Assembly (NCBI RefSeq): GCF_019977735.1
Contig: NZ_AP025018.1
Coordinates: 1,798,001 to 1,862,000 of the forward strand
Reading direction: 5' to 3'
Origin: Calothrix sp. PCC 7716
GTDB taxonomy: Bacteria; Cyanobacteriota; Cyanobacteriia; Cyanobacteriales; Nostocaceae
DNA length: 64,000 bases
In this document: one piece after another, positions 34,111 to 42,135 of the stretch
How the letters are laid out: every line of letters starts with the position of its first letter
Position numbering within the stretch: position 1 is the stretch's first letter
Made by a program: the position numbers and the translations under genes
Notes under the pieces: generated by a model
The model's input: the letters and a program-made list of their open reading frames with translations, nothing else
Told to the model about the DNA's origin: nothing
Databases searched by the model: none

Positions 34111-35672
34111 CCACCTGAGTCAATATACTCATTGGCAACCGAATTACCAAATTCAAGGAAACTATTCTCAGTTGTCCCGTTGCGTAAGCTAGAGGAGGCT
34201 GTTGGCCTAGGCTGAAAGAAAGAGTGTCGGGCTGAACCTTTCACCCTCTTACTGATTGCGTTCCAGTATGACCAGACGTGCTTCTTGGGTTCCTTACCTT
34301 CGTAGGCGGTTCTGGCTGGAACGCTCTCAGAGTAGTTCATTGCACGGCGTGCAAGTACTAATGCTGCAGAACAACCTGAATTCATCCCGTAAGTGGACAT
34401 AAATTTTGCCATGCCAATTAGAGATGAGTACGCAGGATTAACGGTAATTAATTTAATTCCTAATTTAAAGCATCTTGAGGAAAGTAATTCATAAAAACGC
34501 CGATAGGCAAAACCAGAAATCATCCGATTATAACGTTTATGTTTGGCGCCATTATTTAGTTGTGCTTTTTTAGCATCAAAATCTAATTCTTCAATAACAA
34601 TGGGGCATTTAAAAGCAAGTGAAGCGGTTGTCAATTCTGTGACGACTGATGCTAAGACTGCCTCTGTTTGATTATGGGACAAACTATGAAGATTAAATTT
34701 AATGTCTCCAAATCGTTTGGGATTGCCATCAGCATTTACTTTACACCATGCAACCGAGTTGATATTTAAATCTACACCGATACAACCCAACATGACTGAA
34801 TCAGATGTGATGGGTCGATATACATCAACTGTAATATGTACCTGCCAGACACCATATTTATGTTGAATTATCCGGTAAGTAATCGCTTGTCCACATGCCC
34901 ATGCTTGTCTAATTTCTTTGTCACCATAGCCATTTAGATTAATTGGTATTTCTACATACTCACCATACTTCGCTTCTAAAGCATAAGGCACACGAATTTT
35001 TAATATGTCAAGAGAATCTTTCTCGAAACCGATAATTAATTGACAAACTTGATTCCCGTTTGACTCGTCCTTACTGCCAACAAAATAAATGGTTTCTTTA
35101 TTGCCTAAATTCACGTGCAATTGTTTTGATTTTAAATGTTTAAGCTGAGACCTGTACTTATGTAACTTGCGTTTTTGATGATGGAGCTTATTTTTCGCAC
35201 TCTGGTAATAGGTGCCTGTATCGCGTCCAAAAGCTCTCGATGATGCTTGGTCAAATTGGGGTTTATATTTTGATGGTATTTTTGCTTTTTTACCTGGCTT
35301 TGCAGTTTGATTATATTTAACGACTGCTTGTAAATATTCAATATGCTTTTTTACTTTCTTTTCGAGGGCATCGACTGAAGCTTTTAAAGATTTTATTTTC
35401 CCTTCAAGAGTTTTTATATGTCGTGCAGATGATTCTTTCGAGCTTTTGATTTCGCCTTCTATAAATGTAATAATACTCGAAGCTTGACGCTTATTAATTG
35501 CAAACCTATCTTGCAGGGTCTTATTCAAAGAAGTCAACTTTTGATTTTCAAGCAATCCTTTAAGACTAAATATTGATGCCGACATCGAAATGGCTGCATA
35601 GTCTGCCAAAAACAAACCTGAATTGGTATCTGTATGTATTTGCTTTACATAAGTTTGCTTTCTTGACGGCAT
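34068..35672 (-). CDS. TnpB-related RNA-guided nuclease-like protein
   Basis: A 534-residue protein, longer than typical TnpB (about 400). Residues about 60-190 are a helical, Lys-rich RNA-binding-like region. RuvC-I is GCIGVDLNINSVAW with Asp301, and RuvC-II is PIVIEELDFD with Glu361/362. The RuvC-III position is TYGMNSGCSAALVLARRAM (about 428-445), where I see no Asp at the usual place. No CxxC zinc-finger pairs are clear. AAGGG lies upstream of the ATG at 35672. It may be an active member of a divergent branch or a nuclease-dead one. It was probably carried into the toxin gene as a cargo of this element. Confidence 0.85.
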   Translation of the reverse strand: MPSRKQTYVKQIHTDTNSGLFLADYAAISMSASIFSLKGLLENQKLTSLNKTLQDRFAINKRQASSIITFIEGEIKSSKESSARHIKTLEGKIKSLKASVDALEKKVKKHIEYLQAVVKYNQTAKPGKKAKIPSKYKPQFDQASSRAFGRDTGTYYQSAKNKLHHQKRKLHKYRSQLKHLKSKQLHVNLGNKETIYFVGSKDESNGNQVCQLIIGFEKDSLDILKIRVPYALEAKYGEYVEIPINLNGYGDKEIRQAWACGQAITYRIIQHKYGVWQVHITVDVYRPITSDSVMLGCIGVDLNINSVAWCKVNADGNPKRFGDIKFNLHSLSHNQTEAVLASVVTELTTASLAFKCPIVIEELDFDAKKAQLNNGAKHKRYNRMISGFAYRRFYELLSSRCFKLGIKLITVNPAYSSLIGMAKFMSTYGMNSGCSAALVLARRAMNYSESVPARTAYEGKEPKKHVWSYWNAISKRVKGSARHSFFQPRPTASSSLRNGTTENSFLEFGNSVANEYIDSGGLNYPNEQTFASPR

Positions 35673-36329
35673 TTAATACACCCTTTTATATCAATTCCAC
35701 GACTTTAATTATTATATATTTATTATTATATATTTTACTCGCTTCGAGTCAATTAAGAATTATTACAAATGATGTTGAAGTAAGGAGGAAGAAGGAATTC
35801 GTAATAGCTAATAAAAATGCGCGTTCTGATGTCCTTGCTTCAATCCCACTTTTTTAAAGGTGGGTACTTAGATGCGAATTTCTTCGTGAATAATACATAC
35901 TTATTTTTCGGAGTTTATTATGTATAAATATTTACTACTGAATCATTATCCTCAGAATTATCGAGATTTTAAATCAATAATCCTATGAAATCCTATGATT
36001 TTGGGTTACTGCTGATAACCCTTTGCTTACCAGTTAGACGTAGAGACACAAGTTGATCTAAATCATCTTGCTTAGTCTCACGTAAACGTGTTTGGGCTTC
36101 TGTGCATAAATCTTTGACATTTACTGAATGATTGAATTTTTTACCCTCTACAAGAATTTCAGACCAGGTCATACTTTCAAAATTCGCCAGCTTATCTTTA
36201 ATGTAAAGAAGCGTCTGAGCATCTAAGTTATGCCAACCGTAGGGGTCAACCATTTCTATTTTAGAAACACGCCACGACGGATTCATCTTATTATAACTAT
36301 CTGGAGATGAAACTATTTTTGCTTGTCTA

Positions 36330-37655
36330 GTACATAACGGCGGAAATAAAACAACCATTAAATAGCTAATGCTTTACCCTTATATGTCCACTTAAAAGGT
36401 TTAGCCATTGTTTTATTAAAGTAATCAATAAATTCAAGAATTCGGGTTTTGAGGTCAGCTTTGCTTTTGAAGCTAGCACGCTTGAGTAATTTACGAACTA
36501 AAATACTGAACCAAATTTCAATTTGATTGAGCCAAGAAGAATGCTTTGGTGTATAATGGAAGACAATTCGATGGTCGGGATTTTTTAAAAATTCCGCACG
36601 AGATTTCATAGATTTGAGTACACCGCTTTCTCCTTTAATACCTAAGTCGAGATTTAAACCCTCTTTTTCTGCAATTAAACGAACGAGTGATTCAGACTGA
36701 TGAGTGTTAAGACAATCCATAATTAAGTGCCATTTAGGAGCATTGGGGTCGCTTTCAATAACTTTACGAATATGTTCAGCAAAATCCTCTTCTGTTCTGG
36801 TATCTCCACAGCTTGGTTCAATAATTTGACCAGTGGCAATATCAAAACTAGCTATTAAACTTTGTGTACCATGACGAACGTACTCAAACTCTCTTCTTTC
36901 AACTTTACCCGGTCGTATCGCTAAGTCTTTTTCTATACGCTCAGTTGCTTGAATACCAGTCATTTCATCTATCGATACTGTGCGCTCACCGTTTTCGTGA
37001 CGTTCGATTGCACTGATATATAAGCCAGTAATATCTTCAAGTTTTTCATCAAATTCTTCGTCCAGAGGGGGGGGTTAACCAGTAGCGACTCTGGTGGGGC
37101 TTAAGTTCTGCTTCTTCTAATAATCTTCCTACATGTCGAACAGATATGCTTTCAATAATTCCTTGTTTCATAATTTCGTCTGCTAGTTCTCGCGCTGTCC
37201 AATGACTTATCGGTCGTCCATAGTCTTCAGGGGGTGAACATGCAAGCGTAAATAATCCTAAAACTTGTTCCATACTAAATTTAGCTGGGGCACCTACACG
37301 CTCAGAGTCTTGTAATCGTTGAGTTATTGTTAAGTCACTTCCAGATGTTAAAAACCATCGCTCTCGCCATAAACAAGCTGTATGCCGACTAATATCCAAG
37401 ATTCGACCGATTTCCCGATGATTTTTACCTTCTGATGCCAATAAAATGATTCTTGCTCGCATTGCTAGTTGCTGCGGCGTGCTATGACGATTTACCAACT
37501 GTTGGAGTTCCAAACGTTCAAAATCGTTTAAATTTAATGGTTTTGGAGCTAATCCTGTCACACCCTGACTCCTACTATGTTTACTAAAACAGCTTAAAAA
37601 AGCTTATTGCTTAATTTACCATAACAGTGGTCAATTTATTTCCGCCGTTGTGTAC
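36330..37655 (-). mobile_element. IS630-family insertion sequence, 1326 bp
   Basis: The ends are inverted repeats: GTACATAACGGCGGAAA at 36330 and its match GTACACAACGGCGGAAA read inward from 37655, differing at one base over 21. A TA lies at each outer border (36328-36329 and 37656-37657), the target duplication of the IS630/Tc1/mariner group. Removing the element with one TA restores an open frame in the host gene, which confirms the borders. It carries one transposase gene in two overlapping frames. Confidence 0.95.
36358..37561 (-). pseudogene. IS630 transposase, reading frame broken at a run of eight C
   Basis: The first part (37561-37049, GTG start) is the helix-turn-helix half (REIGRILDISRHTACLWRERW). 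The second part, open from about 37075 to 36358, is the DDE half (LIMDCLNTHQSESLVRLIAE, FHYTPKHSSWLNQIEIWFS). The first frame reads TGG TTA ACC CCC CCC TCT; the second needs CCT CTG GAC. With seven instead of eight C in the run at 37067-37074 the two halves would be one protein. So it is either a one-base insertion or a transposase made by slippage on the run. The part before the ATG at 36963 is real coding sequence. Confidence 0.9.
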
Positions 37656-37725
37656 TAGTTGGAGAAGGCGTTACTTTTATCTTTGGCTGTTTCTTTTTGC
37701 CCATACAAGATTAAACTCAAGAAAA

Positions 37726-38154
37726 TTACAAACTGCTGTAGTATTCTGCCATCGCAGCATGAGTAATTTCTCTGTCACCACGTTCTCTAGGCGCCAACCC
37801 TTTGCGAGCATCTATCCAAGGGTCTTCTGTGTGCGTTAAATCACTTAACCACTGTGAGGAATGTTGACCGTAAAAGCTGATTACTTCATCAATAGTTTCA
37901 CGTTGAGTTTGGCTAAGGTTACTGGAATTTCCTTCTCTTAACTGTGAAACTTCAAATTCACCTTGATGACTATTATATAAGGCTGGTATTACGGGTCCAT
38001 TTGCCCAGGCTTCAACACTTTCAGAAAAAAGAGGTGCATCATCCCACACAAGAGACCATGCTTGGGAGTAATAAACAAGCTTTTGAAGCTTCATTGCTGG
38101 CAAAGCTCCCATTTTTTCTAAAATATAAGCAGCCACATCATAAACGTTTGCCAT
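37726..38154 (-). CDS. DUF4065 (Panacea/SocA-like) antitoxin
   Basis: A 142-residue protein from the ATG at 38154 (MANVYDVAAYILEKMG), with AAGGTGG upstream; a GTG at 38166 is also possible. The block MKLQKLVYYSQAWSLVW and WANGPVIPALYNSHQGEF are the Panacea (DUF4065) signature seen in SocA and other antitoxins that neutralise unrelated toxins. The gene is intact. The next gene, 21 bp downstream, is the one destroyed by two insertions, so this antitoxin appears orphaned. By family knowledge its partner would be a toxin held inactive by this domain. Confidence 0.9.
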   Translation of the reverse strand: MANVYDVAAYILEKMGALPAMKLQKLVYYSQAWSLVWDDAPLFSESVEAWANGPVIPALYNSHQGEFEVSQLREGNSSNLSQTQRETIDEVISFYGQHSSQWLSDLTHTEDPWIDARKGLAPRERGDREITHAAMAEYYSSL

Positions 38155-38222
38155 AGTTACCACCACCTTATCTTTATCTTTTCGCCACTATAAAGGCACA
38201 CCAAAACACAACTTATAAATTT

Positions 38223-38384
38223 TTACCTTTCTTGTATTGCTCTATGGAGTCGTGCAATCAAGTTTCGTGTGAAATTGCTGGTACTTCTATCTTCTTTAGT
38301 AGCAAGGGTTTCAAGCTCACAGAAAAGCTCTTGAGACACATATACTACTAATCGCTTATCGTTACCCTTCGAGTCTCTCACCAT
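38223..38384 (-). CDS. 53-residue ribbon-helix-helix protein
   Basis: ATG 38384 to TAA 38223. The pattern RLVVYVSQELFCELETLA then STSNFTRNLIARLHRAIQ is beta-strand, helix, turn, helix, as in CopG/MetJ-type DNA-binding proteins. It is 43 nt downstream of the truncated ATPase gene and 68 bp upstream of the Panacea start, all on the minus strand. The nearest GGAGG is 30 bases before the ATG, too far, so translation may be weak or coupled. It could be an antitoxin or autoregulator of the locus. Confidence 0.55.
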   Translation of the reverse strand: MVRDSKGNDKRLVVYVSQELFCELETLATKEDRSTSNFTRNLIARLHRAIQER

Positions 38385-38427
38385 TTGGTCTACGTGTACT
38401 ACTAAGGTTTTGAATTCCTCCTCAAGT

Positions 38428-38880
38428 TTATCTTAACCAGGCACATAATAACGTTTTACTATGCACACACTGTATACATAAACAGCGTTCTCCATCAAGG
38501 ATTAAGCGGACGCGCTTACTGTCTCCTGGTTCAATTAAAGAACGTTCAGTTCTGGTTGCAGCCCATCTTTTAAATAACGCGCGCGTAGCAGTAATTTCTT
38601 CATCCGTAAATAATACAGACAATTCAATATGCGGCGCCCCCCAACGTTGGTAGCGACCAGGAAGAAACCCTAACCAATCAAAATCTGTGACTCGTTGAAT
38701 TTGCTTTGTTGCCAGTGCCAAGGGAAGCGCAATAGCTTGTAGCAAGGTTGTCTTCCCCGTACCATTATCGCCTAACACCAAAAACCTGTTACTAATGGTA
38801 TTGATGGTTTGATTTTGGAACGACACCTCCAGATTCTCAAAGCGCTTAAAATTAGTAATACTGATGGACTCAACTTTCAT
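38428..38880 (-). pseudogene. N-terminal fragment of an AAA/ABC-type ATPase
   Basis: The 150-residue reading begins MKVESISITNFKRFENLEVS and has Walker A LVLGDNGTGKTTLLQAIALP. Relatives are about 400-450 residues with a signature motif and Walker B; both are absent here, and the last 18 residues (from CLCIQCVHSK) look unlike the family. So the 3' two-thirds were lost. The start is intact and could still give a short product. Confidence 0.8.
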
Positions 38881-39026
38881 AGAAATCCTGAGCTACACAG
38901 AAGTTCACCTAGTTCCAATATAAAACGCGCTTTCTTCAAAGCGTTTAAGAAAAAGGCGCCTTTACTTATATTATGGGTAATATAAACTTACAAAGTAAAA
39001 GGCTTTGGACTCCTCAAGTTATAAAT

Positions 39027-39242
39027 ATGACATCAGAACTAATTGCGAAACTAAAAACTTTGGCGCCTCAATAGCAACAACAAGTGTTAGATTTTGTTGA
39101 GTTTTTAGCACAAAAGTATGCTCAACCGAAGCTTACACAAAAAAAACGAGTTTTAGGTCTAAACAGGGGAAAATATTGGATGAGCGATGATTTTAATGAC
39201 CCGCTACCTGATGAATTTTGGTTGGGGGAGGATAAAATATAA
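39027..39242 (+). pseudogene. DUF2281 antitoxin-like gene with an internal stop
   Basis: The frame from the ATG at 39027 reads MTSELIAKLKTLAPQ, then TAG (39072-39074), then QQQVLDFVEFLAQKY and ends near YWMSDDFNDPLPDEFW before TAA 39240-39242. That is the DUF2281 antitoxin pattern (usual form PPEQQQEVLDFVEFL; Asp-Asp-Phe..PLPDEFW tail). The TAG replaces a Gln or Glu codon, so one point mutation broke it. No PIN-type toxin follows. Confidence 0.8.
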
Positions 39243-39309
39243 TATTTTTTATGTTGGGTTGCGCGTTGCTTACCCAACCTACGTTATTGAGGGTTATTTG
39301 TTCGCAGTG

Positions 39310-39374
39310 AGAAACCTGGTTTCTTTTGGTGACGCTGAAAATTGTTATGCTTAGTGTGAAGAAACCAGGTTTCT
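39310..39374. repeat. 16-bp inverted repeat next to the DUF3891 stop
   Basis: AGAAACCTGGTTTCTT (39310-39325) is exactly complementary to AAGAAACCAGGTTTCT (39359-39374). It starts six bases past the stop of the minus-strand gene at 39380 and may act as its terminator. It is related to the AGAAACCGGGTTT hairpin at 48345-48376. Confidence 0.65.
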
Positions 39375-39379
39375 GGGGT

Positions 39380-40132
39380 TTATTTGGCGAATGTCCATTC
39401 TAGGGTTTTGATAGGCGCCTTTTGCAATGCTTCTGTGAGTTCGTTGTTGTCGGTAAATTGTAGTTGGTCTAGATAGGAAGCTTCGAGTCTAACGGTGAAT
39501 TTGTCGTCTTTGAATGCCCAAGGTTTGACTGTGATGTTACCGTCGCTACGCATTGATACGCTGTAGCTTTGTCCGTCACCGTCTTTGGCTATTTCTAACG
39601 CGCGGAAATCATCGGTTTCTTCAGCGCTGGTAGTACCTTCGGGAATTTCTTTGTTGCAAAGAATGAGTGACATTCTATCGCACCATTGGAAGAAGGCATA
39701 CGCTTTAGCAGCATCGTCCTTTGTGATTTCTAACTCTTCAAGCCATTTTTGTTGATTCGCTATTTGTTCGTCTAAAAATTCGTCTATTTCTTTTGATTGA
39801 CCGCGCATTCCTTCTATTAAATAGCTCATGTGCATCGATATCAACATTGCTACCCAGCGTCCGCGATACTGAGCGTTTTGTATAAGTTTACGCACACGTT
39901 CTAAATCAACTTCTTTTTCGAGAGTGAAATCGCGTGGGGCACCTGCTGGTGTAAGATGATTTCCTTCCCACTCTTTTTCTAAGTCATCGTGGTGCGAAAT
40001 TGCGGCAATTGTTTCTAACCAACGTTGCGGGCGTAATTCTGGATGCCAATTTCCGGCTATTTGGGCAGCGAGTAATGCGTGGGCACGATGGTATATTACC
40101 TCCCATCCTTGTTCATGTAGGTTAACTATCAT
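39380..40132 (-). CDS. DUF3891 family protein
   Basis: A 250-residue protein. The start MIVNLHEQGWEVIYHRAHALLAAQIA and the motif AISHHDDLEKEWEG, with paired His and Asp residues, resemble a metal-dependent HD-like site and match the DUF3891 pattern. The block MSLILCNKEIPEG lies in the second half. There is no signal peptide or membrane helix. It diverges from the ABC permease gene with 146 bp between starts. Biochemical function is not established. Confidence 0.8.
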   Translation of the reverse strand: MIVNLHEQGWEVIYHRAHALLAAQIAGNWHPELRPQRWLETIAAISHHDDLEKEWEGNHLTPAGAPRDFTLEKEVDLERVRKLIQNAQYRGRWVAMLISMHMSYLIEGMRGQSKEIDEFLDEQIANQQKWLEELEITKDDAAKAYAFFQWCDRMSLILCNKEIPEGTTSAEETDDFRALEIAKDGDGQSYSVSMRSDGNITVKPWAFKDDKFTVRLEASYLDQLQFTDNNELTEALQKAPIKTLEWTFAK

Positions 40133-40278
40133 GCTTTGACCTGGAACTTTGGTGTAGTATTAGTTTGCTTTTATATCATGCAAAAGTTAAACTTTCTTAA
40201 TCATCTACCGACAGAACTAAAATACTACTATCGAGAGGTAGATTTACAAATTAAAACTTATACTCAACTAGTCAGCTT

Positions 40279-41184
40279 ATGTTTAAATATATAAACAAAA
40301 ATGAACTTCGTATTCAGCAACTACTAACACCTTATTTATTTTTACTACCCGCTTTAGTCATTTTAGGCTTAACGGTATTTATCCCTGCACTTCAAGCATT
40401 TTATTTGACCTTTACGCAAATTCAAGACTTTGGCGGGTCGCAAACATGGGTGGGTTTGGCAAATTTTGTTCGTTTATCTAATGATTCTACATTTTGGAAG
40501 ACTTTGGGTAATACTATATTATATCTAATTGTAGTAGTACCAATTCTAGTTACGGCGCCTTTGGCTCTCGCTATTTTAGTTAATCAGAAACTACGCGGTA
40601 TTACCTGGTTTAGAGCAGCATATTATGCACCAGTTGTAATTTCAATGGTGGTTGCTGGTATTGCATGGAACTGGTTGTATCAAGAAAATGGCTTGATTAA
40701 TCAACTTCTTCAAAGTTTAGGTATTATCAAAGAAGGTATTCCCTGGTTAACTAGTCCAAGATTTGCCCTTTTCAGTGTAATGGCTGTAACCGTGTGGAAA
40801 GGTTTGGGTTATTACATGGTTATTTATCTAGCTGGGTTACAATCAATTCCTGCTGATGTCTACGAAGCTGCTTCAATAGATGGTTCTGACGGTGTGCGTA
40901 AACACTGGGATATTACTTTACCTTTAATGCGTCCTTACTTAGCTTTAGTTGCTGTAATTTCGGCTATTTCTGCTACTAAGGTGTTTGAAGAAGTATTTAT
41001 TATGACCCAAGGTGGCCCACGCAATAGTTCTAAAACTATTGTTTATTATTTGTACGAGCAAGCTTTTACTAATTTAGAGATTAGCTATGCTTGTACTATC
41101 GGTTTGGTATTGTTTTTGATTATTTTGGCTTTATCGGTTTTAAGATTATTGCTCAATAATGGCGCCGAACAACCTTTAGGGTAA
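40279..41184 (+). CDS. Sugar ABC transporter permease (MalF type)
   Basis: A 301-residue protein with six membrane helices (about 17-40, 74-98, 112-132, 155-180, 210-230, 265-288). The permease EAA loop is clear: YEAASIDGSDGVRKHWDITL, which contacts the ATPase. It would be one half of the membrane channel of a carbohydrate uptake system. No binding protein, second permease or ATPase is adjacent, so partners must be elsewhere, as is common in cyanobacteria. The ATG at 40279 has no obvious ribosome site. A 38-codon reading overlapping its start is judged spurious. Confidence 0.92.
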   Translation: MFKYINKNELRIQQLLTPYLFLLPALVILGLTVFIPALQAFYLTFTQIQDFGGSQTWVGLANFVRLSNDSTFWKTLGNTILYLIVVVPILVTAPLALAILVNQKLRGITWFRAAYYAPVVISMVVAGIAWNWLYQENGLINQLLQSLGIIKEGIPWLTSPRFALFSVMAVTVWKGLGYYMVIYLAGLQSIPADVYEAASIDGSDGVRKHWDITLPLMRPYLALVAVISAISATKVFEEVFIMTQGGPRNSSKTIVYYLYEQAFTNLEISYACTIGLVLFLIILALSVLRLLLNNGAEQPLG

Positions 41185-41346
41185 ATTTATACATCTTGTG
41201 GAGCGAGCATCCTTGCCCGCCCTAAGTATATAAACACAAAGGACGGTTATGGGGAGAATTCATTCGAGTTTTTCCACCCTAATCGACAAAACACTTTTTA
41301 TATCAGCAAGAATATTTATATTGTCACGGGTATTAATATTGTTATG

Positions 41347-41389
41347 CTGAACGCAGTGAAGCATCTCTAAGATTCTTCACTGCGTTCAG
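41347..41389. repeat. CTGAACGCAGTGAAG palindromic element
   Basis: Perfect 15-bp arms (41347-41361 and 41375-41389) with a 13-base loop, flanked by GTTAT/ATGACAA. It is one of the dispersed short palindromes of this genome. The triplicate at 49745-49845 and the 31-bp array at 25042 share parts of it (GAAGCATCTCT). Confidence 0.8.
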
Positions 41390-41439
41390 AATGACAATTT
41401 ATGTTACTACATAAATCATGACAATTTTTCGTTGAAATA

Positions 41440-41646
41440 TTATTTCTGGTAGTCAGCATCTACCCAGCAGCGAGGCAAGCTTTCACCAGAAGGGAAAATC
41501 AAATTTGATTTCTTTAATGGTTCAGGGTCTTGTTCTTCTTGTCCTGATTGGTCTTGCACTGTTACACTATCTTGATTTGGGCTTATTAGTGCCTGCAAGT
41601 CATTTATCTCTACTAAAGTTCCGGTTTCTTTGTCTTGTAGAAGCAT
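41440..41646 (-). CDS. Small acidic protein, unknown
   Basis: A 68-residue soluble acidic protein (MLLQDKETGTLVEINDLQAL) with no signal or membrane segment. Residues 1-25 look like a short conserved beta-hairpin plus helix, the rest is Asp/Glu/Gln-rich. It stands alone in the opposite direction to its neighbours. Real-gene status rests on composition and a complete start-to-stop frame. No function is recognised. Confidence 0.5.
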   Translation of the reverse strand: MLLQDKETGTLVEINDLQALISPNQDSVTVQDQSGQEEQDPEPLKKSNLIFPSGESLPRCWVDADYQK

Positions 41647-41929
41647 AAGCCTTGATTGTTATTGTTGAAAATTACTATTTTGTTTAATCTATTTTCAGGC
41701 TATCCTGATACAAGATGCTTTTCACCAATCTAAAGAGAGATATTAAAGATTATTTAAGTCTAATTATAATTATATATCTTTTGGATTATCAGATATAAAT
41801 ATTTATACAACTTGAGTGGGATGCCAATACTCACTTATTACGAGATATTAAATATTAGGTGAGGTAAAGAACTTTATCTCATTAAATTGATAAAAAAATC
41901 AGTTTGATAATTAATAAGGAGCTAAGACC

Positions 41930-42118
41930 ATGAGTTTAGAAGAAAAAGCAAAAGCTGCTGCGAAAAATATCGAAGGCAAAGCGCAAGAAGCACTTGGTAA
42001 TGTAACTGGTGACCCCGCAGATAAAGCTGAAGGTCAAGCAAAGCAAGTAGAAGCTGAAGCACGCAACGCTAAAGAAGATGTCAAAGATGGTGTTAAAGAC
42101 ATCGTTGATAAAGCATAA
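41930..42118 (+). CDS. CsbD family stress protein
   Basis: A 62-residue, highly charged helical protein. The block AKNIEGKAQEALGNVTGDPA is the CsbD signature. CsbD-like proteins are small general-stress proteins of unknown biochemical role. AAGGAG lies ten bases before the ATG. An almost perfect 30-bp palindrome (42136-42165) follows the stop by 17 bases and may terminate the transcript. Confidence 0.93.
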   Translation: MSLEEKAKAAAKNIEGKAQEALGNVTGDPADKAEGQAKQVEAEARNAKEDVKDGVKDIVDKA

Positions 42119-42135
42119 TTTGTAATATAACCAAA

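Larger units (their letters stand above)
33965..36016 (-). mobile_element. IS200/IS605-type element with TnpB only, 2052 bp
   Basis: The ends come from the interrupted gene. The left flank ends AAGCAAAGGGTT (down to 36017) and the right flank resumes GTT TGG GGA (from 33964). GGTT is present at both junctions, so the border is uncertain by up to four bases. No target duplication is needed, as expected for this family. The element holds one ORF (TnpB-like) and no TnpA. A 6-bp inverted pair AACCGC/GCGGTT (34015-34020 with 33962-33967) closes a structured right end. The left 340 bases (35673-36016) hold no gene. It could only move with TnpA supplied from elsewhere. Confidence 0.78.
33875..37704 (-). 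pseudogene. Partner (probable toxin) gene of the DUF4065 antitoxin, split into three by two mobile elements
   Basis: Joining 37704-37656, 36327-36017 and 33961-33875 on the minus strand restores one 148-codon frame. It starts MGKKKQPKIKVTPSPT, runs through TRQAKIVSSPDSYNKMNP, SWRVSKIEMVDPYGWHNL and LVSLRLTGKQRV, and ends WGILDQGVMTLLWWDPEHD then VCPSQLRNT. The first join removes IS630 and one TA of its target duplication and gives ACT AGA (Thr-Arg). The second removes the TnpB element at GTT/TGG (Val-Trp). Both joins are exactly in frame. The ATG is 21 bp after the Panacea gene stop, so the pair was an operon. The ending (LLWWDPEH.VCPS) resembles a family I have seen beside Panacea-type antitoxins; toxicity is inferred. 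Confidence 0.82.

Noticed and set aside
34068-35672. Cas12k or another type V CRISPR effector
   Set aside because: Size and RuvC motifs are compatible with a TnpB-related protein, but there is no array, no Tn7-like genes, and the borders fit a small IS200/IS605-type element.
35993-36358. Independent 121-codon gene starting MVVLFPPLCT
   Set aside because: Its first ten codons are the IS630 terminal repeat and its last seven are the TnpB element end; the middle is the interrupted toxin gene.
40178-40294. 38-codon ORF before the ABC permease
   Set aside because: It overlaps the permease start in another frame, has no ribosome site and no recognisable pattern. It is most likely chance in an AT-rich leader.
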